Shown here piece by piece: positions 46,362 to 57,455 of a stretch of 64,000 nt of DNA (position 1 is the stretch's first letter; the number at the start of each line of letters is the position of its first letter). Below the pieces are notes generated by a model, which made no database searches, was not told where the DNA came from, and saw nothing but the letters and a program-made list of their open reading frames with translations. This DNA is from Pseudophaeomoniella oleicola. Taxonomy: Eukaryota > Ascomycota > Eurotiomycetes > Phaeomoniellales > Phaeomoniellaceae. The position numbers and the translations under genes were made by a program. The DNA is taken from contig QWDQ01000007.1 of assembly GCA_003868215.1 (NCBI GenBank), positions 62,001 to 126,000 of the forward strand, read 5' to 3'.

Positions 46362-47756
46362 TCATTCATTCACGTCTTCTTTTACTTCTTCTTCATCATC
46401 AACGACAATAACTCCGTTCTTCAACGGCTTCAAGACCTGTTTCGCCGTCTCTCTCTTCATGATGCCATCTGTCACCAGAGCCCCGACATCGCTCGAGACA
46501 ACACACAGCGTGTGCTCGCCGCCCATTTTGATGAAGACCTGATTGCCTTCGTCGACTGGTGGAGCGAGCACGGCGCCACCTGTCGGCATGTCATATTTGC
46601 GGCAGGTGTCGCGGAAGACCTGTAGGGCGTCGAGCCATTCGGGTTCGGAGCAGTGAGGTAAGGGAAATCCGGGGAGGTCCATGGAGACGCGGAGGTCGAG
46701 CGTGCCGAGCCAGACCATGTCGATGGAGGAGCGGCAGGCGGAGAGGATGGCGTCGAGGTTGTAGACGGCGGGGAGGGTTTCGATTTGGAGCATTATCGCG
46801 GCTTGGGCGTTGAGGTTGATGGCGAAGGGGAGGCTGGGGTCGGAAGGGGTGTCGGTTATGGTGGGGATGAGGCGGTAGGGAGGATCTGGTAGGGGGAGCG
46901 CGAAGTGGTCAGTTAAGGAGGTGGTCTTTTTTTGGGCCTGGGGTATGAAGAGATTTGGTGGGGGATTACAAGATCTGGTGCCATTGGCACGGTTTCCGAA
47001 TTTTGCAGCGGAGCAGACCTGTAGAGACGATGCCTTGGTTAGCCGATGGGAATATCAATATGGTTGAGAGAGGTGACGATTAGCAACAAATAATGATGCG
47101 TTAAATGCCAAAGAGCCGTCGTCGCCCTTTGAAGGAAACTCAGGGGTAAGATGGCCACAGTGATAGAATGATGAGCCTTGTTCCTCCTTACATGTTTTGC
47201 TTCCTCCACCGTCTCGACTTGAGGTATGACAATAGAAGCACCGGCATCAAGTGCAAAACCTATTGCTGCGTGATCATGTCCAGGGACACTGACGAGAGGA
47301 GAGGTTATCAACAGCTTGTCATCTTGTTGATGTAACAGTACACAGTAGACTTCTGACTTACCGAACCCAAGGCACAGTGTGTCCTTCGCTCATGAATTGG
47401 ATTTCATGGACCATCTACAGACAAGGTCAGTGACAGCTCCACGGTGAGCATTCGCTCTTCCAGGAGGAAGTGTAAGGCCTGTTGATATCCAATGTACATA
47501 CAGTTGTCATGGTCTCAACGCCACAGCTACTATGCTCCCAATCAACCCAGACAACGTCGTACCCTAAGGTCGCAATCACCCTTGCAGTCGGGACGGTAGA
47601 AAGCCCCATATAATATCCCAACAACCGTGGCCGTTTTCCTTCGTAGGCGTCTCGAATCGCTTTTCGGACATGATGCGGTTGGAACAGAGACGGAGCTCGA
47701 TAGGGAACCATGCCGTAACTTCCAGTTGGAGCAGATGCAGGGTGATGTTCTCCCAT
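46362..47756 (-). CDS. HpcH/HpaI-family aldolase
   Basis: The family makes or cleaves carbon-carbon bonds using pyruvate or acetyl donors and a divalent metal; fungal members are mostly uncharacterised. Five exons: 47756-47502, 47414-47362, 47288-47192, 47018-46970 and 46885-46362 give 325 residues. Motifs: LGYDVVWVDWEHS near residue 65, the R in TVPWVRVPGHD formed across an intron, GASIVIPQVETVEEAKH, the block AAKFGNRANGTRS, then PPYRLIPTITD, IMLQIET (metal-binding Glu) and LGTLDLRVSMDLPG. The fourth intron (84 nt, 46969-46886) keeps the frame without stops, so a simple ORF view adds 28 odd residues; removing it restores the conserved RSxPPxRLIP block. The substrate is unknown. No leader peptide is visible. 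Confidence 0.88.
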
Positions 47757-49548
47757 CTTGTTTGCAGCTATGTAGATGCGTGAGTTTCTTCAAGGAGAAA
47801 AAAGATGGGAAGCGATCAAGCAGGGTTTATGGTCTGTGTGGTAGAGAAAGATAGGGAAAAGATCTCGAGCGTATGGAACACGGAGAGGGGGGGATTCTAG
47901 GAAATTATATAGATGAAGCTCTAGGGGATCCTCTTAGACTATCCCCAGTAAGCGGAACAGATATGATCTCGATCGATCGCCCCGGGGTTCTTGACAATGG
48001 GGAACCAGGGATCACCATCCTCCACTGGGAAATAAGGAATACAGGCCGATGTAAGCACTATGAGGTGAACCCAATGGGATTCGTTTCACGTTCAATTCCA
48101 ATATTGCTGCGGTACAGCAGTATCTGCCAACTTCCTACCTGTCTTCCCATCGATCCAATGAAGATATCTGTCGTATAGATTGGAGGAATGATATCATCCA
48201 AGAGGCTAGAGTAGTGACAGTCGTGTAGAAAACAGCTGGTGAGGCCAAGAACTCATCGCGGATGGTGTCAGAATAAGCTGACCTCGGGCGCATGTCTCTG
48301 CATTCTGTGCACCAGTAGTAGAGCAATATCATCTATTCCACGCCTGTGTGCCACTGGAGATGCACACCGACAGCGTGCTAACAGCGAGTGAGATCAACGG
48401 CCGGAACACCTGCAGCGACGATAACAGTTTTGCTGAAACTGTGAACGTTGTTGATCCTGTGACGCTGGCAAAACTGCGTCTCAGACTGTTATAGTCAGAT
48501 CGTCAGTGCAGTGACATCAATGACCTGGCCTGAGGTAGGACAGCGTGCATAGGTCATAAACGACTGTTGAGGGTCGGTCATCTTGTTTCATCTCTCAAAT
48601 CTCTCGAATCATCACAAAACAGGTCGGGAATGTGGCGTAAGGACCCGAGTCTGGTGTATTGGATGTTGTAGGAAACTTGTCAGGACTTCGGATTGATATC
48701 AGACATGTGGGGGATACTGTAATGTAATTACGTGAGACGGAGGTATCAGGTACGTACTTCATCTTTCCTATAATATCAATGTCATTCGTCCGTAGCAATG
48801 TACACATTCCCTCTATTCGGAAATTCATCTGTTATATCTGTATCCATCCCTCAGCAATGAACAGGATTCTGACAAGCATGTCCACTTCATCACAAGAGAC
48901 TTGTCGTCAACCCACTCGACCTATGGTAGGCTTGGCCTCTTGGTTGTCGACCATGGGACTTCCTGCCGCTGGAAATAGTCCGGGCGCCTGATGTCCGGCC
49001 TTGAAAGCAAAATAGAAGATAGATAAAGGAAACTAGGGGTATCCTATGTCGAGAATGAGACCGTAAGCATTCGGAACGAACGAGTGATCCTTGTCATGTA
49101 TGATCTGGCACTACTGCAGTCGTTGGTTGTTAGTTTTCCGATTACTCGGGATCTATGCTGATGGATTGATCCAAAAAGAGTGGATGCGCTTACATGTTCT
49201 ATATAAAATTGTTGCCTGCCTGCATTACCTTGACGCTACACTCATCAACTCTTTGCGATATTGCGACAGTCCGAAAAGATCATCCATTTTTGACATTGGC
49301 TGGACACCAAATACAGCACGCCAAACATCTCGAGAAACACACTCCTTGTAAAGGCAACAGTTCTAATTTCGTTCAATATTACTTGTTCATTGGTCATCGT
49401 GAAATCGTTTCCCGGTCATTTCCAATTCCAAAGGCCAGTGCGTTTCGCCTTGGCCCGAAGTACCGTAAGGAACCTCGTACCCCCTTACGACTTGGAAAAT
49501 CCGAAAGAACCCGAAAGGCTTGTCCGCTCCTACGCAGAAGACAGTTCG
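47757..49548. other. Intergenic region (1.8 kb)
   Basis: Lies between the aldolase start and the RGS-LOV stop, both leftward, so it holds the aldolase promoter. Open frames reach at most about 140 codons (49194-49613), overlap the end of the RGS-LOV gene and show no domain. No RNA gene or repeat was recognised. Confidence 0.45.
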
Positions 49549-52206
49549 TTACTCGTCATCGTTATAGCCACCTCCCGACCGTCTCCAACCTTCTTCGTGA
49601 CCCCTTGTATTAATGTGAGCTGGTGCCATTCCGATATCGTCTGGTCTTATAGATACTCTTTTCACTGCTTTTGCGTGGCCATTGACCTTCCCGTTGGTCC
49701 TTGGAGCATTGTCAGCCCCTGACCGCATCGGGCGCGGCCCACCGACACCCTCATTGCTGGAAACCGATCGAGATGAGGTCTCTGCCATATGGTGCGGGTT
49801 GTACGTATCAATATTTTCTTTCGCGAAATTGGCCTTTGGCAGTGAAACCGGTCTCCCGTCGGCTGCGGTGGGAGATATATTCGGTTTGCTGCGGCTTAGG
49901 TATCGACTTCGGTAGGATCGATGGTTGTAGTCGTCTATCATGTCATAGGGAGGAGAGTCTTCCGTCGGAACCTGCCATTTCTCCGCTGGGGTCTGCCATC
50001 TTTCTTCTTCAGGCGGAGGATTAGTGTACTGTGGAGTCTCCTCTTCGTATGCGTTCATATCTGGTTGCCTGTGTGGAGTGGCCTGGGACATCGCAGCTTG
50101 TGGCCTGTTTCTTGTGGTTGCATTGGGGTCCCTCTCCGGTTGCCTCTCAGGTTGCCTTTCCGGTTGTCTTTCGGGCACTCTGTCTAGCCGTCGGTCTGCT
50201 TGTCTTCCCGGTTGCCTATCAGGCTCTACACGTTGAGGTGGTGCAGATACAGCGGGTGCAGGGCCATTTCCGTTAGTTGTTCTTTCGGCGTCATTTTTGT
50301 TGATGAGTAAAATGATCCAAACACCAACTTTATCATCACTCCCAAACAGCGGAGTCGCAGTGATCCATATGGGTTGTCCACGCACGGATTGGCCCTCCGA
50401 TTCGCTTCCGTCGTGAGGAATATCCCATCGGACCTTGGCTGTCACTGGGCAATCAGTAGCAAATGAGTCTTGGAGCCCTGCCATAGTGCTTTCAGAGGCC
50501 GAGATTTGCGACAGGAACCGGGATTGATGGAGGTCCTTACCCAGATGGCGGAGCGATGGAGAGACGAAAATGATCCTAAGAGAGCCTGGACGGACTATGA
50601 GGTAGTTCTGGTAGATCCCAGGAAGGCCCTTCGAAGATCCTGATTTGGCGGAAGAGCGATCAATGTTTTGCGCTTGATCCTGAGATTCAGAATCGAGCTG
50701 CTTGATCGTGTTCTCGAGAATTATCCGTCGTTGCGTCTCAGGTGGATCGTTAGGTGTTGGTATCGGGTTCTGTGCATACCTTGTTAAGGTGTTGGATCCG
50801 TTTTGTTCCTGAACGACGGCGGATTCCGGAAGGTCAAACATCTCAGACAGCTCACGAAGACGAGATAGTGGTGAAGAGTTGTCGTTGTCCGCAAGGTCGC
50901 CTCTGGATGCCGAGAACCTTGTTGGTTTATTCTGCAGGAGCTTCTCGAGGCTCTGGAGACCACGTCCATCTTCCACTAGACTGGTCACATCCACCTGTGC
51001 ACCAATCCAATATCGAAGTTTCCCATTGTTATCGAGCAGAGGCGCTATGCTCAGGCAATTAACGAAGGGTGTGCCGTCTCGTCGGTAATTCAGAATTGTT
51101 TCTGTGACCTCTCGACCATGTTCTATTGCCTTACGTAGCCTTTCCATGCTCTGAGGTCGCTTTTGGTGCCCCTGGAGGATCCGACAATTTCTCCCTATGG
51201 TCATCTCTTTGGTGAAGCCTGTCATTTTGTAAAATCCTGGCTTGATTAGCATTGTAGTCCATCACGTAATTCAGCATTGCATACCTGAAGAAGCAAATAT
51301 GATAGGATTATCAGGTTGATTTGGGTCAGTGATGCAGAATGCCTCCGTGAGTCCATTCCCCGCGTTTCTCGTGACCTGCGTGCCAACAATGTCGCCCATT
51401 AAATGTTCTGTGGCTGCCTTGACGAGTCGGAATGTCACAAAAGCCGGTAGAGCTTCGTTGAGTAGAGTTTCAAAGCATCGTCTGCTTTTCATCTCGAAAA
51501 AGCTGTCCAGACATGCAACCGTACGAGGAATCTGGCTTGGCTTCTCTCCATCCAGGGAACGCAGATTGGTTGCAACAGCGTTGGCATACTGCACTGCTTT
51601 CAACGCCTTGGTCATTTCAAGGTACCTGATTAGCGCTGAGACTTCCTGGGGTCGATATCCATGAAGAAACGCAGTAAATTGTGCGAAGGGCTTCGGATCT
51701 CGTATAATGATCTCTAGGTGCTCTGGTGCGAACAGCAACTCGGTCAGTACCTCCATTGAGTTCATAGCCCTAGTCGGTGGTGGTGCTCCGAGATCATAGG
51801 ATGTTTCATCATTGGCAAGGAAGGGTGTTTTCGCCATGTTCCGTTGAAGTTCGAGTGACGGCTCATGTCGTAAGTTATACACGTCAGGGGCAGGCTGCAT
51901 GCTGTATCGGGTATCTTGGGTTGGCTGTACATTTAGACGTGGGTTGGATTCATGCGAGAACGTAGCGACACCACGGCTCGGTCTAGGTTCAGGCATACTG
52001 TTTCGCACTGGCAGCCGATCGCCGTTCAGGTGCTGCAGTTCGCTAACACTGTGAATGACGGCGGTCGTCGGTCTGCTGTTACGTTCTTCCTCCCAACCGG
52101 ACCCTACAGAGTCCTCTCTTGACGGCATACCATTTTGGGCGCCTATCTTTGAACGCCTTTTATCACGACCCAGCCTGAAATTCTGTTTGAAAGTGTCAAA
52201 GCCCAT
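49549..52206 (-). CDS. RGS-LOV blue-light photoreceptor (BcLOV4-type)
   Basis: Two exons, 52206-51285 and 51236-49549, joined by a 48-nt intron that splits the LOV domain; 869 residues. Order: disordered leader; RGS-like helical region at about 145-268 (DPKPFAQFTAFLHGYRPQ, then MTKALKAVQYANAVATNL); LOV domain at about 275-390; linker; a second PAS-like fold at about 515-620 (YLIVRPGSLRIIFVSPSLR, then VGVWIILLI); and a 240-residue disordered tail with ERQP repeats. The LOV core is intact: GRNCRILQG with the flavin-adduct Cys at about residue 325, the flavin-contacting Asn pair in NYRRDGTPFVN and the Gln in WIGAQVDVT. This order matches the fungal RGS-LOV class, where blue light drives reversible binding to anionic membrane lipids. 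A role in light control of G-protein signalling is inferred from the RGS part. Confidence 0.9.
50130..50215. repeat. Coding 12-nt repeat in the RGS-LOV tail
   Basis: On the minus strand the coding sequence repeats a GAAAGGCAACCT-like unit at least four times, giving RQPERQPERQPERDP preceded by degenerate copies (PDRQPGRQADRRLDRVPERQ). The block adds alternating positive and negative charges to the disordered tail. Tandem codon repeats of this kind commonly vary in number between strains. Confidence 0.8.
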
Positions 52207-53566
52207 AACGAAGAAGCCTCAAGTGGGTGGTGATAGTGAAGGAGGAAGAAGATCAGAAGCCAGATCCAAGATGAGGAAAGAGCAGGAACAATGGAAATCT
52301 TATGGAGAATTAGAGAATAGAAGAGCAGATGGCAGGGAGATGATGTGGTGTTTGTCTCATGAGATTCAAATTGAATCAAATGTACGGAGGACAAAGGGTG
52401 GTACCATTCAGGGAAGAGTTGCAGGACCTTGATGTACGAAGACCCAGCCACCTCCGACTCTTAACCTGTCAATCTCTCATTCACTTTCCGTTTACTTGCA
52501 TCCTGGACGGAGTACAGAACACACACTACGTCTGCGTGGATCCCACACCTCGCAAGCTGATCATTGTCCGCTTCTTCCATGATCCATGAAACGTCGAGTG
52601 GCTGGGTGCTTGCCATTGTCTACTTTACGTACAGTAATACAATCCATGCCCATTGTTTGAATCTCGATTAAATTTCGAGTTTATTTTCCGATAAGACGGG
52701 TACGGGTAAAGATAACCTAAAGAAAGTAACTAAGACACCTAATTAAGTACCTACTACGTAGTATAGTTAACGTTACCTTAGGTACCTACCTTACCTAGGT
52801 AAACTACCTTACCTTACCTAAATAAGCCGTGTCATTGTTATAAATATCATTGTAGGCAGGGCCTGGGCAGATCACACTCCCTTCGGCCTTTGGGACTACC
52901 ACGATCATAAATAATCAACTTCAGAGCCGAGATGCATATTCTACAAGTCCAAACCAAGTCCAAGGACTCCTATGATATCTACGGAGACACATGCGTCGTT
53001 TGTCTCACTTTTATTATCATAGGTTGCGTGGCCTGCGAGGTTGGGCGCAATAAAGTACCCTGGTCGCCCAGCCACAAACTTTAGAGACGGGTGAGCTCAA
53101 CAACTCAACCAAATAATATATCTCTTTGTCAACAACCTGCTTAGCCATCATTGTTAGGTCCCAAGGTATGGGACAGATACTATCAAGTAGCATTATATAT
53201 AATTTTGTAAGAAAGTGTGATCAGATCACCGACTCAAGGACTAGCCGTAGGCTGCCGATCGTGTCATCTATCATACCGTCATCTACATCCAAGCTTCCGC
53301 AGTTCCTGACTGGAGTGTATACCACTAGTAGACCTCACCTCCATGACTGAGAGTCTTCCCCCTTCTATGAAACATGCTTCTGACGGATGTGAAGGGCCAT
53401 GTCGAAGACAACATATAGCTCTCGCTGCCTCGTTTGTCTACCGAATGGACATGGCACCTCCGCGGTCATATCTGAAGGCATCTGCATCTCGCAGATGTTC
53501 TCATCGGTGCCGAAATAGTCTCCCCTCGGTCACTCCAATATCGAAGATAACGACGAGTCTGGATTA
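52207..53566. promoter_or_regulatory. Intergenic region upstream of the RGS-LOV gene
   Basis: 1.36 kb between the RGS-LOV start and the VPS29 stop, both leftward, so it carries the photoreceptor promoter. A dense palindromic patch at 52745-52820 contains TACTACGTAGTA, CCTTAGGTACCTACC, CCTAGGTA and tandem CTTAC units. No coding sequence was recognised. Confidence 0.5.
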
Positions 53567-54562
53567 TCATGCTGGTACTGGAACTTGTTTTCTGAATGAA
53601 ACCTTTTCCACTGCAACATTCTCGTTTCCTTTCTCATCCGTCCGCAGCTGGTACACGTAGAGGACAAGGACGTCTCCTTGGACCTGTAAGCGAACATTAT
53701 GTCAGCATTGTTGTATCAAGAGTCACAATTGCAGTCCAGGACAGTAAATCATGATGAAGCTCGAGTCCTTATGCCCTTGAACGGTGTTCATCAAGGATAC
53801 AGTCTTGCGCCTTCTTACGCCAATGACAGAAGGGGCAATGAAGCAGAAGCAGGCCTTCCCCGCCGCAGCCTGTACTTACATCCATCAAGCAGAAACTCGG
53901 CGTGACTTCATGATCGTCTCCCGTCCAACCCCAGCCCATGCTTGGAGCCCCCGTGGCGCTGCCAGGATTGACAAAGAATTTCCCTTCAAGTTCGTACGCC
54001 TCGAATCTATGTGTTCCACCCGACCATAATAATACATCGACATCCATCTGACGAGCCGCGATCAAGAGGGCATCCGCATCCCCCACTGGTATTATCGTTG
54101 AGCCATGCGTGAACCCAATGCGAAGGCTACCATGTGTAACAACTTTTGACAACGCAAGAGACGATGGGTTGGGTGTCGTATGTCCGGGATTATCGGCAGA
54201 AGACAGAAGCGCATCATATGGTCCACGAACGAGCTGTAGATCCGGAGCGACGGAGCGGAGGAAATCATATGTTGGAGGGTCTGTGATGTTGCCTAAGCAT
54301 AGTGTCTGGCCTATCTTCCCTGGAGTGAGAAGCTTTTTGAACTGCGAAAGTCAAAGGTCAACCTTCATTCAATTCCCAAGTTGTGAACATGTTGCTGAGA
54401 GACGTACTTTGGCTGGGATGTCCTGCAAGGCAACATTGTTAGCAGCTGTCGCGGACTGTCGGTGATCATGCGACGGCCAACACTAGACAGAAGAGGTATA
54501 CTTACTGGAGCCCTGTCTGGGATGAATAGGTCCCCGATGATGAGAACGAGTCTCGAGGCCAT
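53567..54562 (-). CDS. VPS29: Retromer subunit Vps29
   Basis: Part of the Vps26-Vps29-Vps35 retromer core that returns receptors from endosomes to the Golgi; it has a metallophosphatase fold but serves as a scaffold. Four exons: 54562-54506, 54422-54408, 54341-53880 and 53683-53567, giving 216 residues. Joined, the start reads [36 protein letters not shown], which matches the family exactly and confirms the 15-nt second exon (DIPAK). Further motifs: LCLGN, LVRG, KIG-like SLRIGFTHGSTIIP, LLWSGGTHRFEAYE and FFVNPGSATGAP. In phosphoesterases the sequence before THRFEA is SGHTH; here it is SGGTHR, with Gly for the first His. The third intron is 196 nt, long for this genome. Insertions near SSADNPGHTTPNPS explain the extra length over human Vps29. 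Confidence 0.95.
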
Positions 54563-54893
54563 GGTAGATGTGATTACAAACAGTACAACCGCAACATGCC
54601 GCAGTCATCGATTGTGTGTAAATACAGTCGCAAGAGCCTAACACCATATGTCCGGTAGTAGGTACAATAGGCTACGTAGAGGTCGTTGCTTGGCAAAACG
54701 TTAACCTTGATAGTACTGGTCCGTACTGTATCCGACTTTCAACAACTACAGTGGGATCATAGCTTCCCCGGAGCTTCGCGCATTGGGAAGACAAAAGTTC
54801 TGAAGATAAATCTACACCAACATCTACAGCCGGCCAACTTTCTTGTGCTCAAGTTGTGCGTTGTTTTGGCTGAATAAACGTCAGGGGGAAACG
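54563..54893. promoter_or_regulatory. Divergent promoter between VPS29 and EAF7
   Basis: 331 bp between two outward-facing start codons, so both genes' promoters and leaders must share this DNA. It contains CTACGTAG at about 54672, the core of the palindrome seen elsewhere in the window. Confidence 0.5.
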
Positions 54894-55883
54894 ATGCCAC
54901 CAAAGCGCAAACTTGGCCGTGCTTCAAATCTCGAGGCCTCTTCTCCTCCAGCTTCAAGCCCTTCGCAGTCAGACAGCCAACAACCGTCAAAGCTTAATGC
55001 TTCTGCCGTTAAGACTCAGGCGCCTGGCGCCCCAACCCTGCAGTCGCTACTCGACGATCCTTGGACGGACGAGCAGGAGATTGCACTCCTGAAAGCGATC
55101 GTACGGTGGAAACCTGTAGGAATGCACAAACATTTCAGAATGATTGCAATCAAACAGTATATGGACGGTCAAGGGTGCGTGAATCCGGAGAAAGACACAC
55201 ACTGCTCGATGCCCGGGATCTGGGAGAAGTTGGCAACGTGGTACAATTTGCCTGTGCTCGATGAGCGGGTAAGTCAAGCCTGTAGTTTCTGCATCGAGAT
55301 ACTGATACTCTGCTATTTTGTACAGGAAGATTCTATCCTAGCCTCACCACCTCAATCACCAAATCCCAGCGTCAAGCCAAAGTCATTACAATCCTCTTCA
55401 ACTTTCCAACCCTTCAGCCTGCCACCAGAATTCCACGACCTTATGTTCGAACGTCGTCTTGCTCCTGAAGGGTCCAAGTCTCCTCCGCTCTCGGCACTTA
55501 GCCGGTCTAGGCGGGGCAGCACTATGCAGTACTCTGAGGAACCACGGTCTTCACCAGCGACAGGTTCCAAAGGACGGAGAGGAGGTAGGAGTACACGCGC
55601 GGCAGGAAGGGCCGCTGCAACTGCGAAAAGAGAAGTGGAAGCAGAGGCGGAAGAAGAGGATGCTGATGCAGAGGGTCAGGAGGCGAGCGGGGATGAAGAG
55701 GAAGAAGATGAAGAAGAAGGAAGTGGGGACGAAGGAGAACAGGAGCAGGAGGAGGAAGAGGAAGATTTGTCGACACGAATAAAGAGGAGAAGATCAGTGG
55801 TATCAGCCACGCCTTCTAGTTCGAAGACCAAAGCACCCGCAGCTCGAGGGCGCGCCCGGGGTCGAGGTAGAGGTAGGAGGTGA
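54894..55883 (+). CDS. EAF7: NuA4 histone acetyltransferase subunit Eaf7 (MRGBP family)
   Basis: Eaf7 joins Eaf3 and Eaf5 in the NuA4 complex and in the TINTIN module that acts during transcription. Two exons, 54894-55268 and 55326-55883, give 310 residues. The CT20 family domain is at about residues 50-125: DDPWTDEQEIALLKAIVRW, then KPVGMHKHFRMIAI and WEKLATWYNLPVLDE. Exon 2 continues with FHDLMFERRLAPE, then an RG-rich segment, a very acidic stretch of about 45 residues (DEEEEDEEEGSGDEG) and a basic end RGRARGRGRGRR. The 57-nt intron (GTAAGTC to TACAG) has no stop in frame, so retained transcripts would add 19 residues. The ATG was chosen at MPPKRKLG because it fits the short basic start of relatives. 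Confidence 0.92.
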   Translation: MPPKRKLGRASNLEASSPPASSPSQSDSQQPSKLNASAVKTQAPGAPTLQSLLDDPWTDEQEIALLKAIVRWKPVGMHKHFRMIAIKQYMDGQGCVNPEKDTHCSMPGIWEKLATWYNLPVLDERVSQACSFCIEILILCYFVQEDSILASPPQSPNPSVKPKSLQSSSTFQPFSLPPEFHDLMFERRLAPEGSKSPPLSALSRSRRGSTMQYSEEPRSSPATGSKGRRGGRSTRAAGRAAATAKREVEAEAEEEDADAEGQEASGDEEEEDEEEGSGDEGEQEQEEEEEDLSTRIKRRRSVVSATPSSSKTKAPAARGRARGRGRGRR

Positions 55884-57455
55884 AGGACGTGACCTCAACT
55901 CTTCTTTCATTTCTGCTATTTGAGATACCCCGTCCAATGCATACTATCCCAAGCGCCACAGATGCTATCTAGTTATGCTAAAGTCTTTCTCGCGTTCCGG
56001 GACTCGGTGCAGACATCACATGTCATCGCAGTCACCAAAACAATGGGCATGGCTATCTAGAGGCCAAAATCGCGCGAATCTCTATTCCTCCGGTCTCTCC
56101 TGAGTATTTCTATATCCTTGTCCTTGTGAATACTGTTTGACCCCTCATTGGGGGCCTTTGAAGGGCTATAATCACCATCGAAACTACAATCATGTGATTC
56201 AGGGGGTCACATCTTATGTGCAGCATTGCTGGTAAGGTCTGCAATTCGTATGTGCAAACACGGCATACAGTGCGTCATCATCGTCATCATTATCATCGTG
56301 AAACATGATTACTGAAACGTCTTCTCTTATGGAGTAGAGGGTTGGTCCGTGCATTTCTAGACCGTTATTTCACGAGCGGGAAAAAACTCTGTTGGGGGAG
56401 GCAACAATGGTGACAATCGCCTTCCTCTTGAAAACGGCAGAATGCCAGTAATTACTATCTCATGGAATCCTTTTTCTCTCCATTCATCTAAAGAAAAAAG
56501 ACATGATAACAGGAATGATATTCTCGTGGGATTGTAATAGAATTGCGAGAACATGATAACATGATTGATGTTCGGTGGTAATTGATTGGCTGTGCATTGG
56601 AGGGCATGGGCCATCCCCTCTCATCTATCCCCAGAAGAAAGTCCCCCGCGAGCCCGCTACGCTGATTGCTCAAGAGGAGGAAGCTCCGCCTCGGGGGTGG
56701 ACAAGCACCCAGAATATGGGATAGTATAGTGGGACTTTAATTATCCTATGTAGTGTTAACGCCTAAGAGCATGGGGCGTATCTTAACAAAAAACATGACT
56801 TAACCCTATTCAGGTATCCTGTTAAAGCTATGTCTTCAACTAAGCATGGGGTTTGCTGGGTCCTTTCCCGTATCTCCAATGCCCATTCATGAAATATGAC
56901 GAGAGTGACGCACATCAAGTTCAAGTAGTACGATTGATAGTTTGGAGGCTCTATCGATAGCGTCTCACCGTTCCCAGTCTTTTCCTCCCACCCAAAGATT
57001 AGACAAATTCCCTCTCCTCGGCCTCTTGCTGCTGTTGCTGCAAACTCTGGTACTCACCCCTCTTGGTACCTGCAGTAATCATTACTGCCGTCTACCAACA
57101 CTCTACCTCCTTGTCAAAACCAAGTCGTTATCTTGGGAAGCTTTCGTGCTCTGACAAATCCGGGATCTGTCTTCCTTTTGACCTTATCTTCTCACATATC
57201 TTGCATTAAAGCCTCGGGTCAACGGTTGTCGGCTTTTTTGCTCTAGCAGAGCTATCTTCGCAACTGCCAGACCATCTTGTCATTCAATTTATAGCTTTTT
57301 TTGCCACTTAGATGAACTGATAGTACATACTCAAGTTCCTGAGTTCCTGCGCTTATCCAGTCGTTGTTGTCGACCAACTGCTCCATTGGGTCATTCTTCA
57401 TCCTGTCGCGCATACTACTCGCGGATACTACTCAACGTCAGATCGTGAATTCACC
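55884..57455. promoter_or_regulatory. Intergenic region (1.6 kb) upstream of the GH63 gene
   Basis: Holds the EAF7 3' end and the GH63 promoter and leader. The last 500 bp (56950-57455) are strongly pyrimidine rich with repeated CTTG and TCTTC words, common ahead of highly expressed fungal genes. A CATCAT-type run (TCATCATCGTCATCATTATC) lies at 56276-56295. No coding sequence was recognised. Confidence 0.45.

Noticed and set aside
46886-46969. 28-residue insertion in the aldolase as real protein sequence
   Set aside because: Flanked by good donor and acceptor with a CTGAC branch site, and removing it restores the conserved family block.
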